From Arenibacter sp. F20364 (lineage in GTDB: Bacteria > Bacteroidota > Bacteroidia > Flavobacteriales > Flavobacteriaceae), in contig NZ_JALKBD010000018.1 of NCBI RefSeq assembly GCF_023015905.1, positions 50,036 to 114,035 of the forward strand: a DNA stretch of 64,000 nt, given 5' to 3'. The translations under genes and the position numbers were made by a program. Below are positions 26,819-36,814 of this stretch, piece after piece; positions within the stretch are counted from its first letter, which is position 1; every line of letters starts with the position of its first letter. Below the pieces are notes generated by a model. That model was given only the letters and a program-made list of their open reading frames with translations, did no database searches and had not been told where the DNA came from.

Positions 26819-26832
26819 TGTGTAAGCACACA
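26819..26832. promoter_or_regulatory. Operator-like palindrome 2 upstream of lacI
   Basis: TGTGT-AAGC-ACACA, 89 bp from site 1 (start to start) and flanked by AAAA on the left and CTTTT on the right, which lengthens the dyad. Two similar sites about 8.5 helical turns apart would fit cooperative binding or looping by a LacI protein. Confidence 0.55.
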
Positions 26833-26927
26833 CTTTTTCAATCAAACCATCAATCCAATGTCAGGATTCCCGATTCAACTACTTTATCCTGATGGATAAT
26901 AAGTAAAAATGCGCACTATAGCCTACC

Positions 26928-27689
26928 CTACAATGACTTTCTAATGGCGATAAACAAAAAAATGAACAATGAGTAGATCATAAAAAAAGGAATTATGTAG
27001 TCTGCCCATCCCAAAACCAGCATCACACTTATTATCAATAGCTGAAACCCAAGCCCAAAGGTAGATACGGCCGTCATAAGCCAATTGGGCAGATGCCTGC
27101 CGTTGGCAGCCTCACCATCCAACTTATAAATAATTTGATCAAAACTGCCATAAAGAATCCTGTACCACCAAAAAAGCACATTCACATTACGCTGTTGCTC
27201 CCCAACCATTGCCACTGGCGTGCCGGATTCAAAAATTCGACTTGTAACATCGCCATGAAACTTATTTCTCAAGATTACGTAATAATAATTGTATAGGGTA
27301 CCCTGAAGCTGCAGGCCCAGAAATGCCAACACGGCAAATCCAAAGTCCACATTGGTGATATGCCAGAGTACTACAAATATTAGGATATTCAGAACAAAAT
27401 CCGACAGGGAATCAAAATACCTCCCAGTATAGGAGGGCGTATCTTTGATCCTTGCCAACTCCCCATCGGCAGCATCCAAGATAGATTTTAGAATAAAAAA
27501 GAAGGCTGCATACCAATAGTAGCCATAATACATGCAAACCACCGCTATAACACCTGAACAAAGAAATCCAAACGTAACTTGCACAGGCGTAACAGTCGTT
27601 TCTTTTAGTCCGTTCGCAATAACCCTGGCTATTGATCTACCATAGTCGGATAGGTCCAAAAATTTATGGTCTTCCGGTAATTTAGACAT
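26928..27689 (-). CDS. CDP-alcohol phosphatidyltransferase family protein
   Basis: A 253-residue membrane enzyme transferring a phosphatidyl or similar group from a CDP-alcohol. The full active-site signature D-G-x2-A-R-x8-G-x3-D-x3-D is present, running from ADGELARIKD through TGRYFDSLSD at about residues 90-115. Around six hydrophobic helices follow. It could make phosphatidylglycerol-phosphate, phosphatidylinositol or a less common head group; the sequence does not decide. It is preceded by a 209-bp non-coding gap and lies downstream of a Gfo/Idh gene in the same direction. Confidence 0.87.
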   Translation of the reverse strand: MSKLPEDHKFLDLSDYGRSIARVIANGLKETTVTPVQVTFGFLCSGVIAVVCMYYGYYWYAAFFFILKSILDAADGELARIKDTPSYTGRYFDSLSDFVLNILIFVVLWHITNVDFGFAVLAFLGLQLQGTLYNYYYVILRNKFHGDVTSRIFESGTPVAMVGEQQRNVNVLFWWYRILYGSFDQIIYKLDGEAANGRHLPNWLMTAVSTFGLGFQLLIISVMLVLGWADYIIPFFMIYSLFIFLFIAIRKSL

Positions 27690-27898
27690 TCCCAGCTTTT
27701 TTTATGGAGCATTTTTAATGACTTAGCTACCTAAATTTTAAAACAGCACACTTATTTATCCTTACTAAATATACGACTAAATAAGGCGAGAATTATTTAG
27801 GCCTCCAAAAAACAACGGTATAGCATTAAAGATTTTGACAGAACATTGGAAGTTTCATATAAAAAAAATGGCAGCAACAAAAAGGATGCTAGCGCTAT

Positions 27899-28915
27899 CT
27901 ACCCTTCCAAAATCTCAATTTGCCTTATAATATCCTTTTCTGTTATTGGATATGGGATTCCTTCAACAATGGACTTAAAAACATCATCGAACAAATTGAT
28001 ATAAGAGGATTTTACCGATTCTATTTCCTCGGTATGCTTTTCACCGTTCTCGGCAATGGTAGTGAGCACACCATATTTATTGGCATCCTCTATTCCAAAC
28101 AAAGCATTTCCGGGACTCATTCCCGCCAACAGTTGCTGCTCTTGAATATCCGTTCGCTGTTTCACAAAGGTCCCCTTGGTTCCATTAAGAACAAAAGCGG
28201 CTTGCGGCTGCACCACCAACATGCTCATAGTCAAAAACACCTGTACCCCCTTGGGATACAGCAAATGAATATGTACATAATCATCCACCTGGGTTTTGGG
28301 CCTAAACTGCCCGGTATACTTGCTCCATTGCAAGGGGTATCCAAAAAGGGCTATGGCCACATCCAATAAATGTGGGGCCAGATCATACATAAGGCCACTC
28401 CCCGGTACTGGGGTTTCCTTGGCTATTTTGGGACCTATGTGATACCGATATCTATCATAACGCATATGGGCCTCTACCATGGCCCCCAACTCACCGGAAT
28501 CCAACACCTTCTTTACCGCCAGAAAGTCACTATCATACCTTCTATTTTGATAAGGTAGGATACAACGATCCTGCCTTTTTGCCTCGGCAAAAAGTTCATT
28601 GGCCTCTGCACTGTTAACACAAAAAGGCTTCTCCACCAAAACATGCTTTTTGGCTCGGAGCGCCTTAAGCGAAAATTCGAAATGCGTGAAATTGGGCGTA
28701 TTTACCACTACCAGATCAATGTCCTTATCGGCTATAAGCTGATCAACTGTGTCGTAACTTTTTATCTTGGGATAAGTCTTACGGGCTATTTTTTTAGTCC
28801 TCTCAACCACTGCGGCCAACAGGAATCCGGGATGCTCATTCAAAAACGGGGCATGAAACAAGGTGCCCGACATTCCGAATGAAAGAATACCCGTCTTCAA
28901 TATCTTTTTGGACAT
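27899..28915 (-). CDS. Gfo/Idh/MocA-family oxidoreductase (cytoplasmic)
   Basis: A 338-residue NAD(P)-dependent oxidoreductase without a signal peptide. Rossmann motif TGILSFGMSGTLFHAPF, then VVNTPNFTHFEFSLKAL, the catalytic EKP in LVEKPFCVNSAEA, and the substrate-domain DLAPHLLDVAIALFG with the conserved His. Length and motifs match the scyllo-inositol/1,5-anhydrofructose-type clade, but the substrate cannot be named. It is separate from the LacI operon and has its own short intergenic regions toward valS. Confidence 0.88.
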   Translation of the reverse strand: MSKKILKTGILSFGMSGTLFHAPFLNEHPGFLLAAVVERTKKIARKTYPKIKSYDTVDQLIADKDIDLVVVNTPNFTHFEFSLKALRAKKHVLVEKPFCVNSAEANELFAEAKRQDRCILPYQNRRYDSDFLAVKKVLDSGELGAMVEAHMRYDRYRYHIGPKIAKETPVPGSGLMYDLAPHLLDVAIALFGYPLQWSKYTGQFRPKTQVDDYVHIHLLYPKGVQVFLTMSMLVVQPQAAFVLNGTKGTFVKQRTDIQEQQLLAGMSPGNALFGIEDANKYGVLTTIAENGEKHTEEIESVKSSYINLFDDVFKSIVEGIPYPITEKDIIRQIEILEG

Positions 28916-28989
28916 AATTTAAGCTACTTTCATTAAAAATTGGGGTCATTTCCCTTTATCCAGAAACACTATGTTCACATTGGTTACCG

Positions 28990-31620
28990 TTATTTTAAAC
29001 TGGCCAGACTCTTCTCCAAGGTATCAATTTTAGCAATGGCATCTGCCTCCTTCTGCCGTTCCAAATCAATTACCTGTGCCGGGGCGTTACTTACAAAACG
29101 CTCATTGGAGAGTTTCTTTCGAACCGATACCAAAAAGCCCTTGATATATTCCAATTCCTCTTCCAACTTTTTAATTTCCGCTCCAATATCAATGGCTCCC
29201 ACCATAGGAACAAAATATTCGTTGGACTTCACCCTAAATGTCAGAGCACCATCCACTGCATTGTCAATATAATCAATAGTCGACAAATTAGTCAGTTTAG
29301 CGATAACAACATCCCAATCCTTGGAAATACCCCCATCATTTAAAACTGCCAGTTCAAGGTAATCTTTCATAGGAATATTCTTTTCCTTACGGATGGTACG
29401 TATTCCGGCAATAACGTCCGAAGCAAAATTAAAACCTTCAATAAGTTCTTCATTAATTGGCTGCACGTTTGGCCATTTTGCAATTACCAATGCCTGCTCC
29501 GGAGTACGTTCGGCAATGTGCTGCCAAACCTCCTCGGTAAGAAAGGGCATAAAAGGGTGCAACAGTTTTAAATTTTCCTCAAAAATATGGATTACAGCAT
29601 CAAATGTAGTCCTGTCTATAGGCTGCTGATAAGCTGGTTTAATGATTTCCAATAACCAAGAACTATAATCGTCCCAAACCAATTTATAGATGGCCATTAA
29701 GGCATCCGAAATACGATACTTGCTAAAATGATCCTCTATTTCTACAAGGGTTTTATTGAATTTTGAAGTATACCATTCAATACCCAACTTGGAAGCCTCT
29801 GGTTGTGGCAGGTCTGCCACTTCCCATCCTTTGACCAAGCGGAAACCGTTCCAAATCTTATTGGCAAAGTTTTTCCCTTGTTGGCAGAGGGCTTCATCGA
29901 ACATTAAGTCATTGCCGGCAGCAGAACTCAGCAAAAGTCCGACACGCACACCATCGGCTCCATAATCCTCAATTAATTTTAGGGCATCAGGAGAATTTCC
30001 GAGCGACTTGGACATTTTGCGTCTTTGCTTGTCCCGTACCAAGCCGGTAAGGTATACGTTTTCAAAAGGTCTTTCATTTCGGTATTCATACCCGGACATA
30101 ATCATTCTGGCCACCCAAAAGAAAAGAATATCCGGCCCGGTCACCAAATCATTGGTAGGATAATAGTATTCTATTTCCTTATTATCGGGTTCCAAAATCC
30201 CATTAAAAACACTTATCGGCCATAGCCAAGAAGAAAACCAAGTGTCCAGGGCATCTGCGTCCTGTTTTAAGCCATCCAATGTTAAACCGGAATTCCCAGA
30301 TTTTCTCCTGGCCATATCCAACGCCTCTTCTTTGGTTTCTGCCACCACAAAATCGTCCTGTCCGTCTCCAAAATAATAGGCCGGAATTTGTTGTCCCCAC
30401 CAAAGTTGTCGCGAAATATTCCAATCACGGATATTTTCCATCCAATGGCGATAGGTATTTTCGAACTTTTTGGGAAACAACTTAATATCTTCGTCCTCCA
30501 AAACCGCCTTTATAGCGGGTTTGGCCAATTTTTCCATACTCAAGAACCACTGATCGGAAAGTCTTGGCTCAATAACAGCTTTGGTTCTTTCAGAAGTTCC
30601 AATTTTATTAATGTGCTGTTCGGTCTTAACCAAATACCCCTTTTCCTCCAATTCTTTTGAAATAGCCTTTCGGACCATGAAACGGTCCTTACCTTCGTAA
30701 TGCAGTCCAAAACTATTTAAACTGGCATCCTCATTAAAGATATCAATGGTCTCCAGATTGTGTTTTTCCCCTAGGGCCTTGTCATTAATATCGTGTGCGG
30801 GGGTCACTTTTAGGCAACCAGTCCCAAATTCAACATCAACATATTCATCCTCAATAATAGGGATTACCCTATTACAAATGGGCACTATGGCCTTTTTACC
30901 TCTTAAATGGGCATAGCGTTCATCATTGGGATTAATACAGATGGCTGTATCCCCTAAAATAGTCTCTGGTCTAGTAGTAGCTATGACAACAGTTTCATTG
31001 GAACCCTCTATTTTATAGGCCAAATAGTATAACAACCCTTGTCTTTCCTCGTAGATCACTTCCTCATCGGACAAGGTCGTTTTTGCCTCGGGATCCCAAT
31101 TTACCATACGGTAACCCCTATATATCAGCCCTTTATTGAACAGATCCACAAAGACTTTAATAACCGAGGCGGACATATTGTCATCCATGGTAAATTTGGT
31201 ACGCTCCCAATCACAGGAACAGCCCAGTTTTTTTAACTGTTCCAGGATTACCCCGCCATATTCATGGGTCCAATCCCAAGCATGCTTCAAAAATTCTTCA
31301 CGGGTGATATCCTTTTTATCTATCCCCTGTTCCTTTAGTTTAGCAACCACTTTAGCCTCCGTAGCTATGGAGGCGTGATCGGTACCAGGTACCCAACAGG
31401 CATTTTTCCCCATTAAACGGGCCCTACGGATCAAAACATCCTGTATGGTATTGTTCAACATATGCCCCATGTGCAATACTCCGGTAACATTTGGCGGAGG
31501 TATGACTATGGTATATGGCTCCCTATCATCTGGTGTGGAATGAAAATAATTATGTTTGGTCCAATAGTCGTACCATTGGCCCTCTACCCTTTGAGGCTCA
31601 TATTTTGAAGGAATTTCCAT
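28990..31620 (-). CDS. valS: Valyl-tRNA synthetase
   Basis: An 876-residue class I aminoacyl-tRNA synthetase charging tRNA-Val. The HIGH signature appears as [14 protein letters not shown] near residue 40-55, KMSKS as [10 protein letters not shown], and the editing domain has [13 protein letters not shown]. The C-terminal coiled-coil arm ([16 protein letters not shown] and onward) matches the ValS tRNA-binding arm. Full length and intact. It is monocistronic, with DUF1573 divergent upstream. Confidence 0.97.
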   Translation of the reverse strand: MEIPSKYEPQRVEGQWYDYWTKHNYFHSTPDDREPYTIVIPPPNVTGVLHMGHMLNNTIQDVLIRRARLMGKNACWVPGTDHASIATEAKVVAKLKEQGIDKKDITREEFLKHAWDWTHEYGGVILEQLKKLGCSCDWERTKFTMDDNMSASVIKVFVDLFNKGLIYRGYRMVNWDPEAKTTLSDEEVIYEERQGLLYYLAYKIEGSNETVVIATTRPETILGDTAICINPNDERYAHLRGKKAIVPICNRVIPIIEDEYVDVEFGTGCLKVTPAHDINDKALGEKHNLETIDIFNEDASLNSFGLHYEGKDRFMVRKAISKELEEKGYLVKTEQHINKIGTSERTKAVIEPRLSDQWFLSMEKLAKPAIKAVLEDEDIKLFPKKFENTYRHWMENIRDWNISRQLWWGQQIPAYYFGDGQDDFVVAETKEEALDMARRKSGNSGLTLDGLKQDADALDTWFSSWLWPISVFNGILEPDNKEIEYYYPTNDLVTGPDILFFWVARMIMSGYEYRNERPFENVYLTGLVRDKQRRKMSKSLGNSPDALKLIEDYGADGVRVGLLLSSAAGNDLMFDEALCQQGKNFANKIWNGFRLVKGWEVADLPQPEASKLGIEWYTSKFNKTLVEIEDHFSKYRISDALMAIYKLVWDDYSSWLLEIIKPAYQQPIDRTTFDAVIHIFEENLKLLHPFMPFLTEEVWQHIAERTPEQALVIAKWPNVQPINEELIEGFNFASDVIAGIRTIRKEKNIPMKDYLELAVLNDGGISKDWDVVIAKLTNLSTIDYIDNAVDGALTFRVKSNEYFVPMVGAIDIGAEIKKLEEELEYIKGFLVSVRKKLSNERFVSNAPAQVIDLERQKEADAIAKIDTLEKSLASLK

Positions 31621-31764
31621 TATTTGGAACAGTTTTTGCTTACCCAGTACGGGCGATTACTAAATGAGTGCAATATTAAGGTTAAACTTGTAGTAATTCT
31701 AAGGTTTTTGTCCATTTAGAAATACGAAACAAAAATAAGTAACGTTATTACATAACAAAAGAAT

Positions 31765-31795
31765 TTTGGAGGTTCATTAAAAACATTTACTTTTG
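31765..31795 (+). promoter_or_regulatory. Strong Bacteroidota promoter of the DUF1573 gene
   Basis: TTTG at 31765-31768 and TACTTTTG at 31788-31795 with a 19-bp spacer, a full match to the primary-sigma consensus TTTG-N19-TAnnTTTG. The ATG follows 24 bp after the -7 element. Confidence 0.75.
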
Positions 31796-31818
31796 AAATT
31801 CACCAAAAACTAAAAATA

Positions 31819-32205
31819 ATGAAAAAAATAGTACTAGTTCTATTTATTGGTCTCTTAGGATTTGGCCTAACCGCTCAGGAAAATGCAGCGAAAATTAAAT
31901 TCAAAACGGAAACCGTTGATTATGGTGAAGTAGCGAAAGGTAGTGATGGTGTAAGAGTGTTTGAATTCACAAACACAGGGAATGCACCCCTTGTTATCAG
32001 CAAAGTAAGCTCTAGCTGTGGCTGTACAATCCCTAAAAAACCGGATGCACCTATATTACCAGGTAAAACTGGCGAAATTCAAGTAAAATATGACACCAAC
32101 AGAGTTGGACCCATTGCAAAGGCGATTACTGTAATTTCCAATGCCGACACCCCAACCAAAGTCTTAAAAATTAAAGGGAAGGTATTGCCTGCAGAAGGCA
32201 AATAA
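31819..32205 (+). CDS. DUF1573 secreted protein
   Basis: A 128-residue secreted protein: signal peptide cleaved after GLTAQ, then one immunoglobulin-like DUF1573 domain. Hallmarks are FKTETVDYGEVAKGSDGV, FEFTNTGNAPLVISKVSSSC with the paired Cys of SCGCTIPKKPD, and GEIQVKYDT. The Cys-x-Cys pair is conserved in the family. Function in Bacteroidota is not established; abundance under stress is typical. It has a near-consensus promoter and is monocistronic, so high expression is likely. Confidence 0.9.
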   Translation: MKKIVLVLFIGLLGFGLTAQENAAKIKFKTETVDYGEVAKGSDGVRVFEFTNTGNAPLVISKVSSSCGCTIPKKPDAPILPGKTGEIQVKYDTNRVGPIAKAITVISNADTPTKVLKIKGKVLPAEGK

Positions 32206-32224
32206 ATTATATACTTATAAATAC

Positions 32225-32269
32225 AAAAGCTCGTTAAGTACTGAATTAGGTATTTAGCAAGCTTTTTTT
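32225..32269 (+). terminator. Rho-independent terminator after the DUF1573 gene
   Basis: Arms AAAAGCT (32225-32231) and AGCTTTT (32260-32266) with a partly paired interior, followed by T residues to 32269. It lies between convergent genes and could serve both. Confidence 0.55.
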
Positions 32270-33602
32270 ATTGAAACATGTCTTTAAGGACATAGGTAAT
32301 CAACATATCCTTTTGGTAGCGTTCTATTAAAACCTTCACTCTTTTGCCCTCCTTGTCATTGAGCATGTGCAGGATTTGTTGAAGTTTATAGTGATGTACC
32401 TTTTTCCCGTTTACTGCCAGAATAACATCCCCTTCCTGCAAACCCGCTTCATGGCCAGGGCTTCCCGCACGTATGCCGGACACTATAATTTCCGGGACCA
32501 TACTTAGCCTGGTCATATTCTCGAAGAGTATTTGCACATCCCCGAACGATTTGCCACTATCCACCAACACCACCCCGTTTGCATCGGCAATACTTTCGGA
32601 AATATAACGCATTCCATTATGCTGTATATCTATTCCGCTCAAATTAAAATCGAACGGTTTATTAAAAAGGGAATTTTTGCGCAAACTCAGGCTACGATTA
32701 CCATAATTGAATACCAGGGTAAATCTTTTTAGAACCTCTCCGCCCAAACTTCCATTTCTATCTCCGAAAGAGGTCATGGAATTAAAATAGTGTAAATCAG
32801 GAAATGCAGTTTTGGCATCCTTCAATAAAAAACCTGCCAATTTGATTCCATCTATTTTGGTCCTTTTTCCATAAATGCTTCCACTTAGTCCCTGGCCCAA
32901 AAAATCTACATAATTGTCCCGAGGAACCCCCAATCCCCTATCCAAATCCTCAAAAAGCCATAAAGCATCGGAACTACCCGAATCTATTAATAATTTAACA
33001 GGGATACTTTGCTTATTTTTCATAAATACATCACCCTGAACATAGGCTTTGTTTTGAATAATTTGCAAAGGCAGTGTACGGGTCTTGGAGCTTTTTTTGG
33101 ATCTGTACAGATCAGGGGCATGAAGCTTTAAATATTTGGCAGAATAATTTATCTCAACTATAAAATCCCTAAAGAGATCATAACCAATGATTCCATGTAC
33201 CGGTATACCCAGCCTAGGGGAAAGATTCAGCTCCTTGTCCATAACCACATAAAGCTGTTGTTCAGTATTGACCACTTCTCCAATTCTAAATATATTGGAG
33301 CTAGATATCAAAGCATTAATTGGCTCACCCTCACCAAGGCCTTTTATTACAATTTCCGAAACATTGTTTATTTGTAGGGAATCCTTGTTGGACAAATTAA
33401 AAAGGATGGGCTTGTTTACCCCGGAATCCAAAATAAATGAAAGTTCAGCCCCATTTACTTCAATTGGAAGAACAATAAGGTTGTTCACCAATTCAAACTT
33501 CACCTTTTGGTACTTTTCTCCAGTCGGTAATTCGAAATTTTGTGATAACAACAAAACGGGACAGCACCAAATAAGGAAAACGATATGTCTTAAGGAAGCC
33601 AT
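32268..33602 (-). CDS. Retropepsin-like aspartyl protease with PDZ domain
   Basis: A 444-residue exported protein with signal peptide. Two aspartyl-protease half-sites occur in one chain: SFILDSGVNKPIL (about residue 57) and KLLIDSGSSDALWLF (about residue 205), so the pseudo-dimer could form an intramolecular active site. A C-terminal PDZ domain follows: IRAGSPGHEAGLQEGDVILAVNGKKV. This architecture is frequent in Bacteroidota and usually annotated as aspartyl protease family protein. Periplasmic location is inferred. Substrate unknown. Confidence 0.87.
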   Translation of the reverse strand: MASLRHIVFLIWCCPVLLLSQNFELPTGEKYQKVKFELVNNLIVLPIEVNGAELSFILDSGVNKPILFNLSNKDSLQINNVSEIVIKGLGEGEPINALISSSNIFRIGEVVNTEQQLYVVMDKELNLSPRLGIPVHGIIGYDLFRDFIVEINYSAKYLKLHAPDLYRSKKSSKTRTLPLQIIQNKAYVQGDVFMKNKQSIPVKLLIDSGSSDALWLFEDLDRGLGVPRDNYVDFLGQGLSGSIYGKRTKIDGIKLAGFLLKDAKTAFPDLHYFNSMTSFGDRNGSLGGEVLKRFTLVFNYGNRSLSLRKNSLFNKPFDFNLSGIDIQHNGMRYISESIADANGVVLVDSGKSFGDVQILFENMTRLSMVPEIIVSGIRAGSPGHEAGLQEGDVILAVNGKKVHHYKLQQILHMLNDKEGKRVKVLIERYQKDMLITYVLKDMFQ

Positions 33603-33754
33603 CTTATTTCCATTTTTAAGTAACCTATTCCCCTAATTTACGCACAAAACCCTTGACATCAGAATCTTTTAACATATTCCTATGGAATCAAATAAGGCGC
33701 TTTTGTTGTTTTCTCCGTGTTGATTTCTCATTTTTGCTTAAAATTAAAACCCAT

Positions 33755-34945
33755 ATGCCGTCAATTTCACGGAGAGGCAAAACAATGCCGCAATCTCCAA
33801 TAAGAAAATTAGTACCTTTTGCTGAAGCTGCCTTGAAAAGGGGAATCAAGATCATTCACCTTAATATTGGCCAGCCAGATATAAAAACACCTAAAGTTGC
33901 CTTGGATGCCGTTAGGAACAATACCTTGGAAGTCCTGGCCTATAGCAGAACCGAAGGTTCCGAGACCTACAGGGAAAAAATTGCCCGCTATTACGCAAAG
34001 AATGACATTCACGTACATGCGGATAATATTATAGTTACCACTGGTGGCTCGGAAGCATTGTCCTTTGCTTTGGGCAGCATAGCGGATAACGATGACGAAA
34101 TTATTATCCCTGAGCCCTTTTATGCCAATTATAACGGATTTGCCAACGCAACCGGAATAAAGGTAGTACCTGTTGTTTCGAACATCGAAAACAATTTTGC
34201 ACTGCCTCCCATTGAGGAATTTGAAAAACTAATAACACCTAAAACCAAGGCAATTCTAATTTGTAATCCCGGCAATCCAACTGGCTATTTGTACACCAAG
34301 GAGGAAATTAAGAAGCTTGCCGCGATAGTTAAAAAACACAACCTCTTCTTGGTTGCCGATGAGGTATACCGTGAATTTACCTATGACAACAGGGAGCATC
34401 ATTCCATTCTACAGGAAGAAGGATTGGAAGAACATGCCATTGTAATTGACTCGGTTTCCAAAAGGTATAGCATGTGCGGGGCTCGAATTGGGTATTTGGT
34501 CTCTAAAAATAAGGAAGTGATGCAGACCGCCCTAAAATTTGCACAAGCACGACTTTCACCTCCTACCTATGCCCAGATTGCGTGTGAAGCCGCCTTGGAC
34601 ACCCCACAATCCTATTTCGATGATGTAAAAAAGGAATACGAGGCTCGCAGAAACCTCCTTATTACCGAATTAAGTGAACTAGACGGAGTAGTAGTGGCCC
34701 AACCACAGGGGGCATTTTACTGTATTGTCCAATTGCCAATCGACGATGCGGATTCTTTTGCCCGGTGGTTACTGGAAGATTATAATTTGGATGGAGAAAC
34801 TGTAATGGTAGCCCCTGCAGCAGGGTTCTATGCTACGGATGGACTAGGAACAAACCAGATACGGATTGCCTATGTTTTGGAAAAGGATGATTTAAAAAGA
34901 GCCGTTCATATTTTAAAAGAGGCCTTAAAGGCATATGTGCTCTAA
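33755..34945 (+). CDS. Pyridoxal-phosphate-dependent aminotransferase (class I/II)
   Basis: A 396-residue fold-type I aminotransferase. Features: substrate entry LNIGQPDIKTP, the cofactor-phosphate motif TTGGSEAL, NPGNPTGYL, the PLP aspartate in LVADEVYREFTY, and the Schiff-base lysine in SVSKRYSMCGARIGYL. ATG 33755 opens MPSISRRGKTMPQSPIRKL, the usual start in flavobacteria; the frame extends 34 codons further upstream without family similarity. Its stop TAA shares one base with the murB start (TAATG), so the two are coupled. Substrate likely aspartate or aromatic amino acids, but not proven. Confidence 0.92.
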   Translation: MPSISRRGKTMPQSPIRKLVPFAEAALKRGIKIIHLNIGQPDIKTPKVALDAVRNNTLEVLAYSRTEGSETYREKIARYYAKNDIHVHADNIIVTTGGSEALSFALGSIADNDDEIIIPEPFYANYNGFANATGIKVVPVVSNIENNFALPPIEEFEKLITPKTKAILICNPGNPTGYLYTKEEIKKLAAIVKKHNLFLVADEVYREFTYDNREHHSILQEEGLEEHAIVIDSVSKRYSMCGARIGYLVSKNKEVMQTALKFAQARLSPPTYAQIACEAALDTPQSYFDDVKKEYEARRNLLITELSELDGVVVAQPQGAFYCIVQLPIDDADSFARWLLEDYNLDGETVMVAPAAGFYATDGLGTNQIRIAYVLEKDDLKRAVHILKEALKAYVL

Positions 34946-35961
34946 TGGAGATACAGCAAGACATATCCCTAAAGAAGTACAACACGTTCGGTATTGACGC
35001 CAAGGCTAAATTCTTTTGCGAAATAAATTCCATCGATGCCCTAAAAAAGGCACTTGCTCTTAAGGGTTACCCCAATTTATTTGTACTTGGGGGCGGCAGT
35101 AATATGCTCATTACAAAAGATTTGGAAAATCTGGTGCTCCATATAAACCTAAAGGGAATTGAGGTAGTATCGGAAAATAACGATGAGGTCGTCATAAAGG
35201 TCAACGCAGGCGAAAATTGGCATAATATGGTATTGTGGACCTTAGATCACAATTATGGAGGATTAGAGAATTTATCCCTCATTCCTGGAAACACAGGTAC
35301 CGCGCCAATACAGAACATTGGGGCCTATGGCGTTGAACTCAAGGACACTTTCGTAAGTTGTGAAGCTATGGAAATAGGCACCCAAAAACTTAAAACCTTC
35401 ACCAAGGAAGAGTGCCAATTTGGCTATCGCGATTCCTATTTTAAAAATGAAGGGCTTGGAAAATACATTATCACCTCGGTCAGTTTTAAACTGACCAAAA
35501 GAAAGCATACGCTACATGTTGGCTACGGGGCCATTGTTTCCGAACTGCAAAATAGCGGTATCACCGAGCCTAGTATTGGGGATGTCTCCAATGCAGTTAT
35601 TTCCATTAGAAAAAGTAAGTTACCAGACCCCAAAGAATTGGGCAATAGTGGAAGTTTCTTCAAAAACCCTGTAGTAAACAGGCAGCAATTCGAAAATTTC
35701 ACCAAGTTGTACCCGAATGCGCCCTATTATAAAATTTCAGAAAATGAATTCAAGATTCCCGCAGGTTGGCTAATAGAGCAATGTGGATTTAAAGGAAAGC
35801 GATTTGGAGATGCCGGAGTACATAAAAACCAAGCCTTGGTGCTGGTCAATTACGGTAATGCCACAGGTGCTGAAATAATTGAACTGGCAGAAAAAATCAT
35901 GGAGAGTGTGGCGCAAAGGTTTGGAATTAGCATTGTCCCAGAGGTCAATATAATTAAATAA
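34945..35961 (+). CDS. murB: UDP-N-acetylenolpyruvoylglucosamine reductase
   Basis: A 338-residue FAD enzyme reducing UDP-GlcNAc-enolpyruvate to UDP-MurNAc in peptidoglycan synthesis. Hallmarks: YNTFGIDAKAKFF, FAD loop LGGGSNMLIT, GLENLSLIPGNTGTAPIQNI, catalytic Ser in LGNSGSFFKNP and the terminal AGWLIEQCGFKGKR. This is the type I (E. coli-like, long) form. It is followed by a GC-rich hairpin (CCCCTG/CAGGGG, 35962-35984) without a T tract. Confidence 0.96.
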   Translation: MEIQQDISLKKYNTFGIDAKAKFFCEINSIDALKKALALKGYPNLFVLGGGSNMLITKDLENLVLHINLKGIEVVSENNDEVVIKVNAGENWHNMVLWTLDHNYGGLENLSLIPGNTGTAPIQNIGAYGVELKDTFVSCEAMEIGTQKLKTFTKEECQFGYRDSYFKNEGLGKYIITSVSFKLTKRKHTLHVGYGAIVSELQNSGITEPSIGDVSNAVISIRKSKLPDPKELGNSGSFFKNPVVNRQQFENFTKLYPNAPYYKISENEFKIPAGWLIEQCGFKGKRFGDAGVHKNQALVLVNYGNATGAEIIELAEKIMESVAQRFGISIVPEVNIIK

Positions 35962-36159
35962 CCCCTGACACATAATGCCAGGGGCTATACCAAACCAAAC
36001 TAACCAAAAATTAAATGCACAGTTACCAGCTGTCCATTTATCCAATTAATACGCTAACTATAACAATCAATTTTATAATTTAGCGTTTGTGTATATACGA
36101 GGAGAATTAGGGTATTGGATGATTACCAAGAAACTTTTTTTTGAGAACACACCTATTAT

Positions 36160-36729
36160 ATGAGCATATTACTGGAAAATCATATTGTTGAGCTTCTTCA
36201 AGAGCGAAATGACAAGGCCATTTCACTCCTATATGAGCACTATGGCGATACCTTGTACGGGGTTGCCTACAAAGTTGTACGCGATGAGGAGTTGGCCCAA
36301 GATGTTGTACAGGAAAGCTTTATAAAGATCTGGAAAAAATCGGATTCATACGATGCCACAAAGGCCAAATTATTCACTTGGCTTTTTAGGATTACTCGAA
36401 ATACGGCCATAGACAAATTAAGAAGTGTCAACAACAAATCCGACAAGGAAATCCAAATGGACGTTTCGGACGTATATAAACTAGGAACTGAAGGTATAAT
36501 TCCTGACTTGATGGACGTTCAGGATAATTTGGATAAAATAGATTCAAAATATCAAATTGTATTGGACGCCTTATTTTTTCAAGGAATGACCCAGCAGGAG
36601 GCAAGCGAAGAATTGGACATACCTCTAGGTACTATCAAATCTAGATTAAAGATTGGACTTAGGGAATTAAAGAAGATATATGGTTCAACAATGGTCTTTG
36701 CCTATCTAATAAGTTTATTTATGAATTAA
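36160..36729 (+). CDS. ECF RNA polymerase sigma factor
   Basis: A 189-residue sigma-70 family factor. Region 2 shows LYEHYGDTLYGVAYKVVRD and AQDVVQESFIKIWKK; region 4 shows LFFQGMTQQEASEELDIP and LGTIKSRLKIGLRELK, the helix-turn-helix that reads the -35 element. The anti-sigma gene follows 85 bp later, an arrangement typical of SigK/RskA-like pairs, so activity is likely held down by it. Confidence 0.93.
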   Translation: MSILLENHIVELLQERNDKAISLLYEHYGDTLYGVAYKVVRDEELAQDVVQESFIKIWKKSDSYDATKAKLFTWLFRITRNTAIDKLRSVNNKSDKEIQMDVSDVYKLGTEGIIPDLMDVQDNLDKIDSKYQIVLDALFFQGMTQQEASEELDIPLGTIKSRLKIGLRELKKIYGSTMVFAYLISLFMN

Positions 36730-36814
36730 AGCACGAGCTTGACAAGATTAAGACGCAACTATTAAGCTGACGTTTAGGCTTTGCCGACCAAATTGTGCAA
36801 AAAACAATAAAGCC

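Noticed and set aside
26682..26927. tRNA or small RNA gene in the lacI upstream gap
   Set aside because: The only structure is the short TGTGT/ACACA dyads; no cloverleaf or T-rich terminator is visible.
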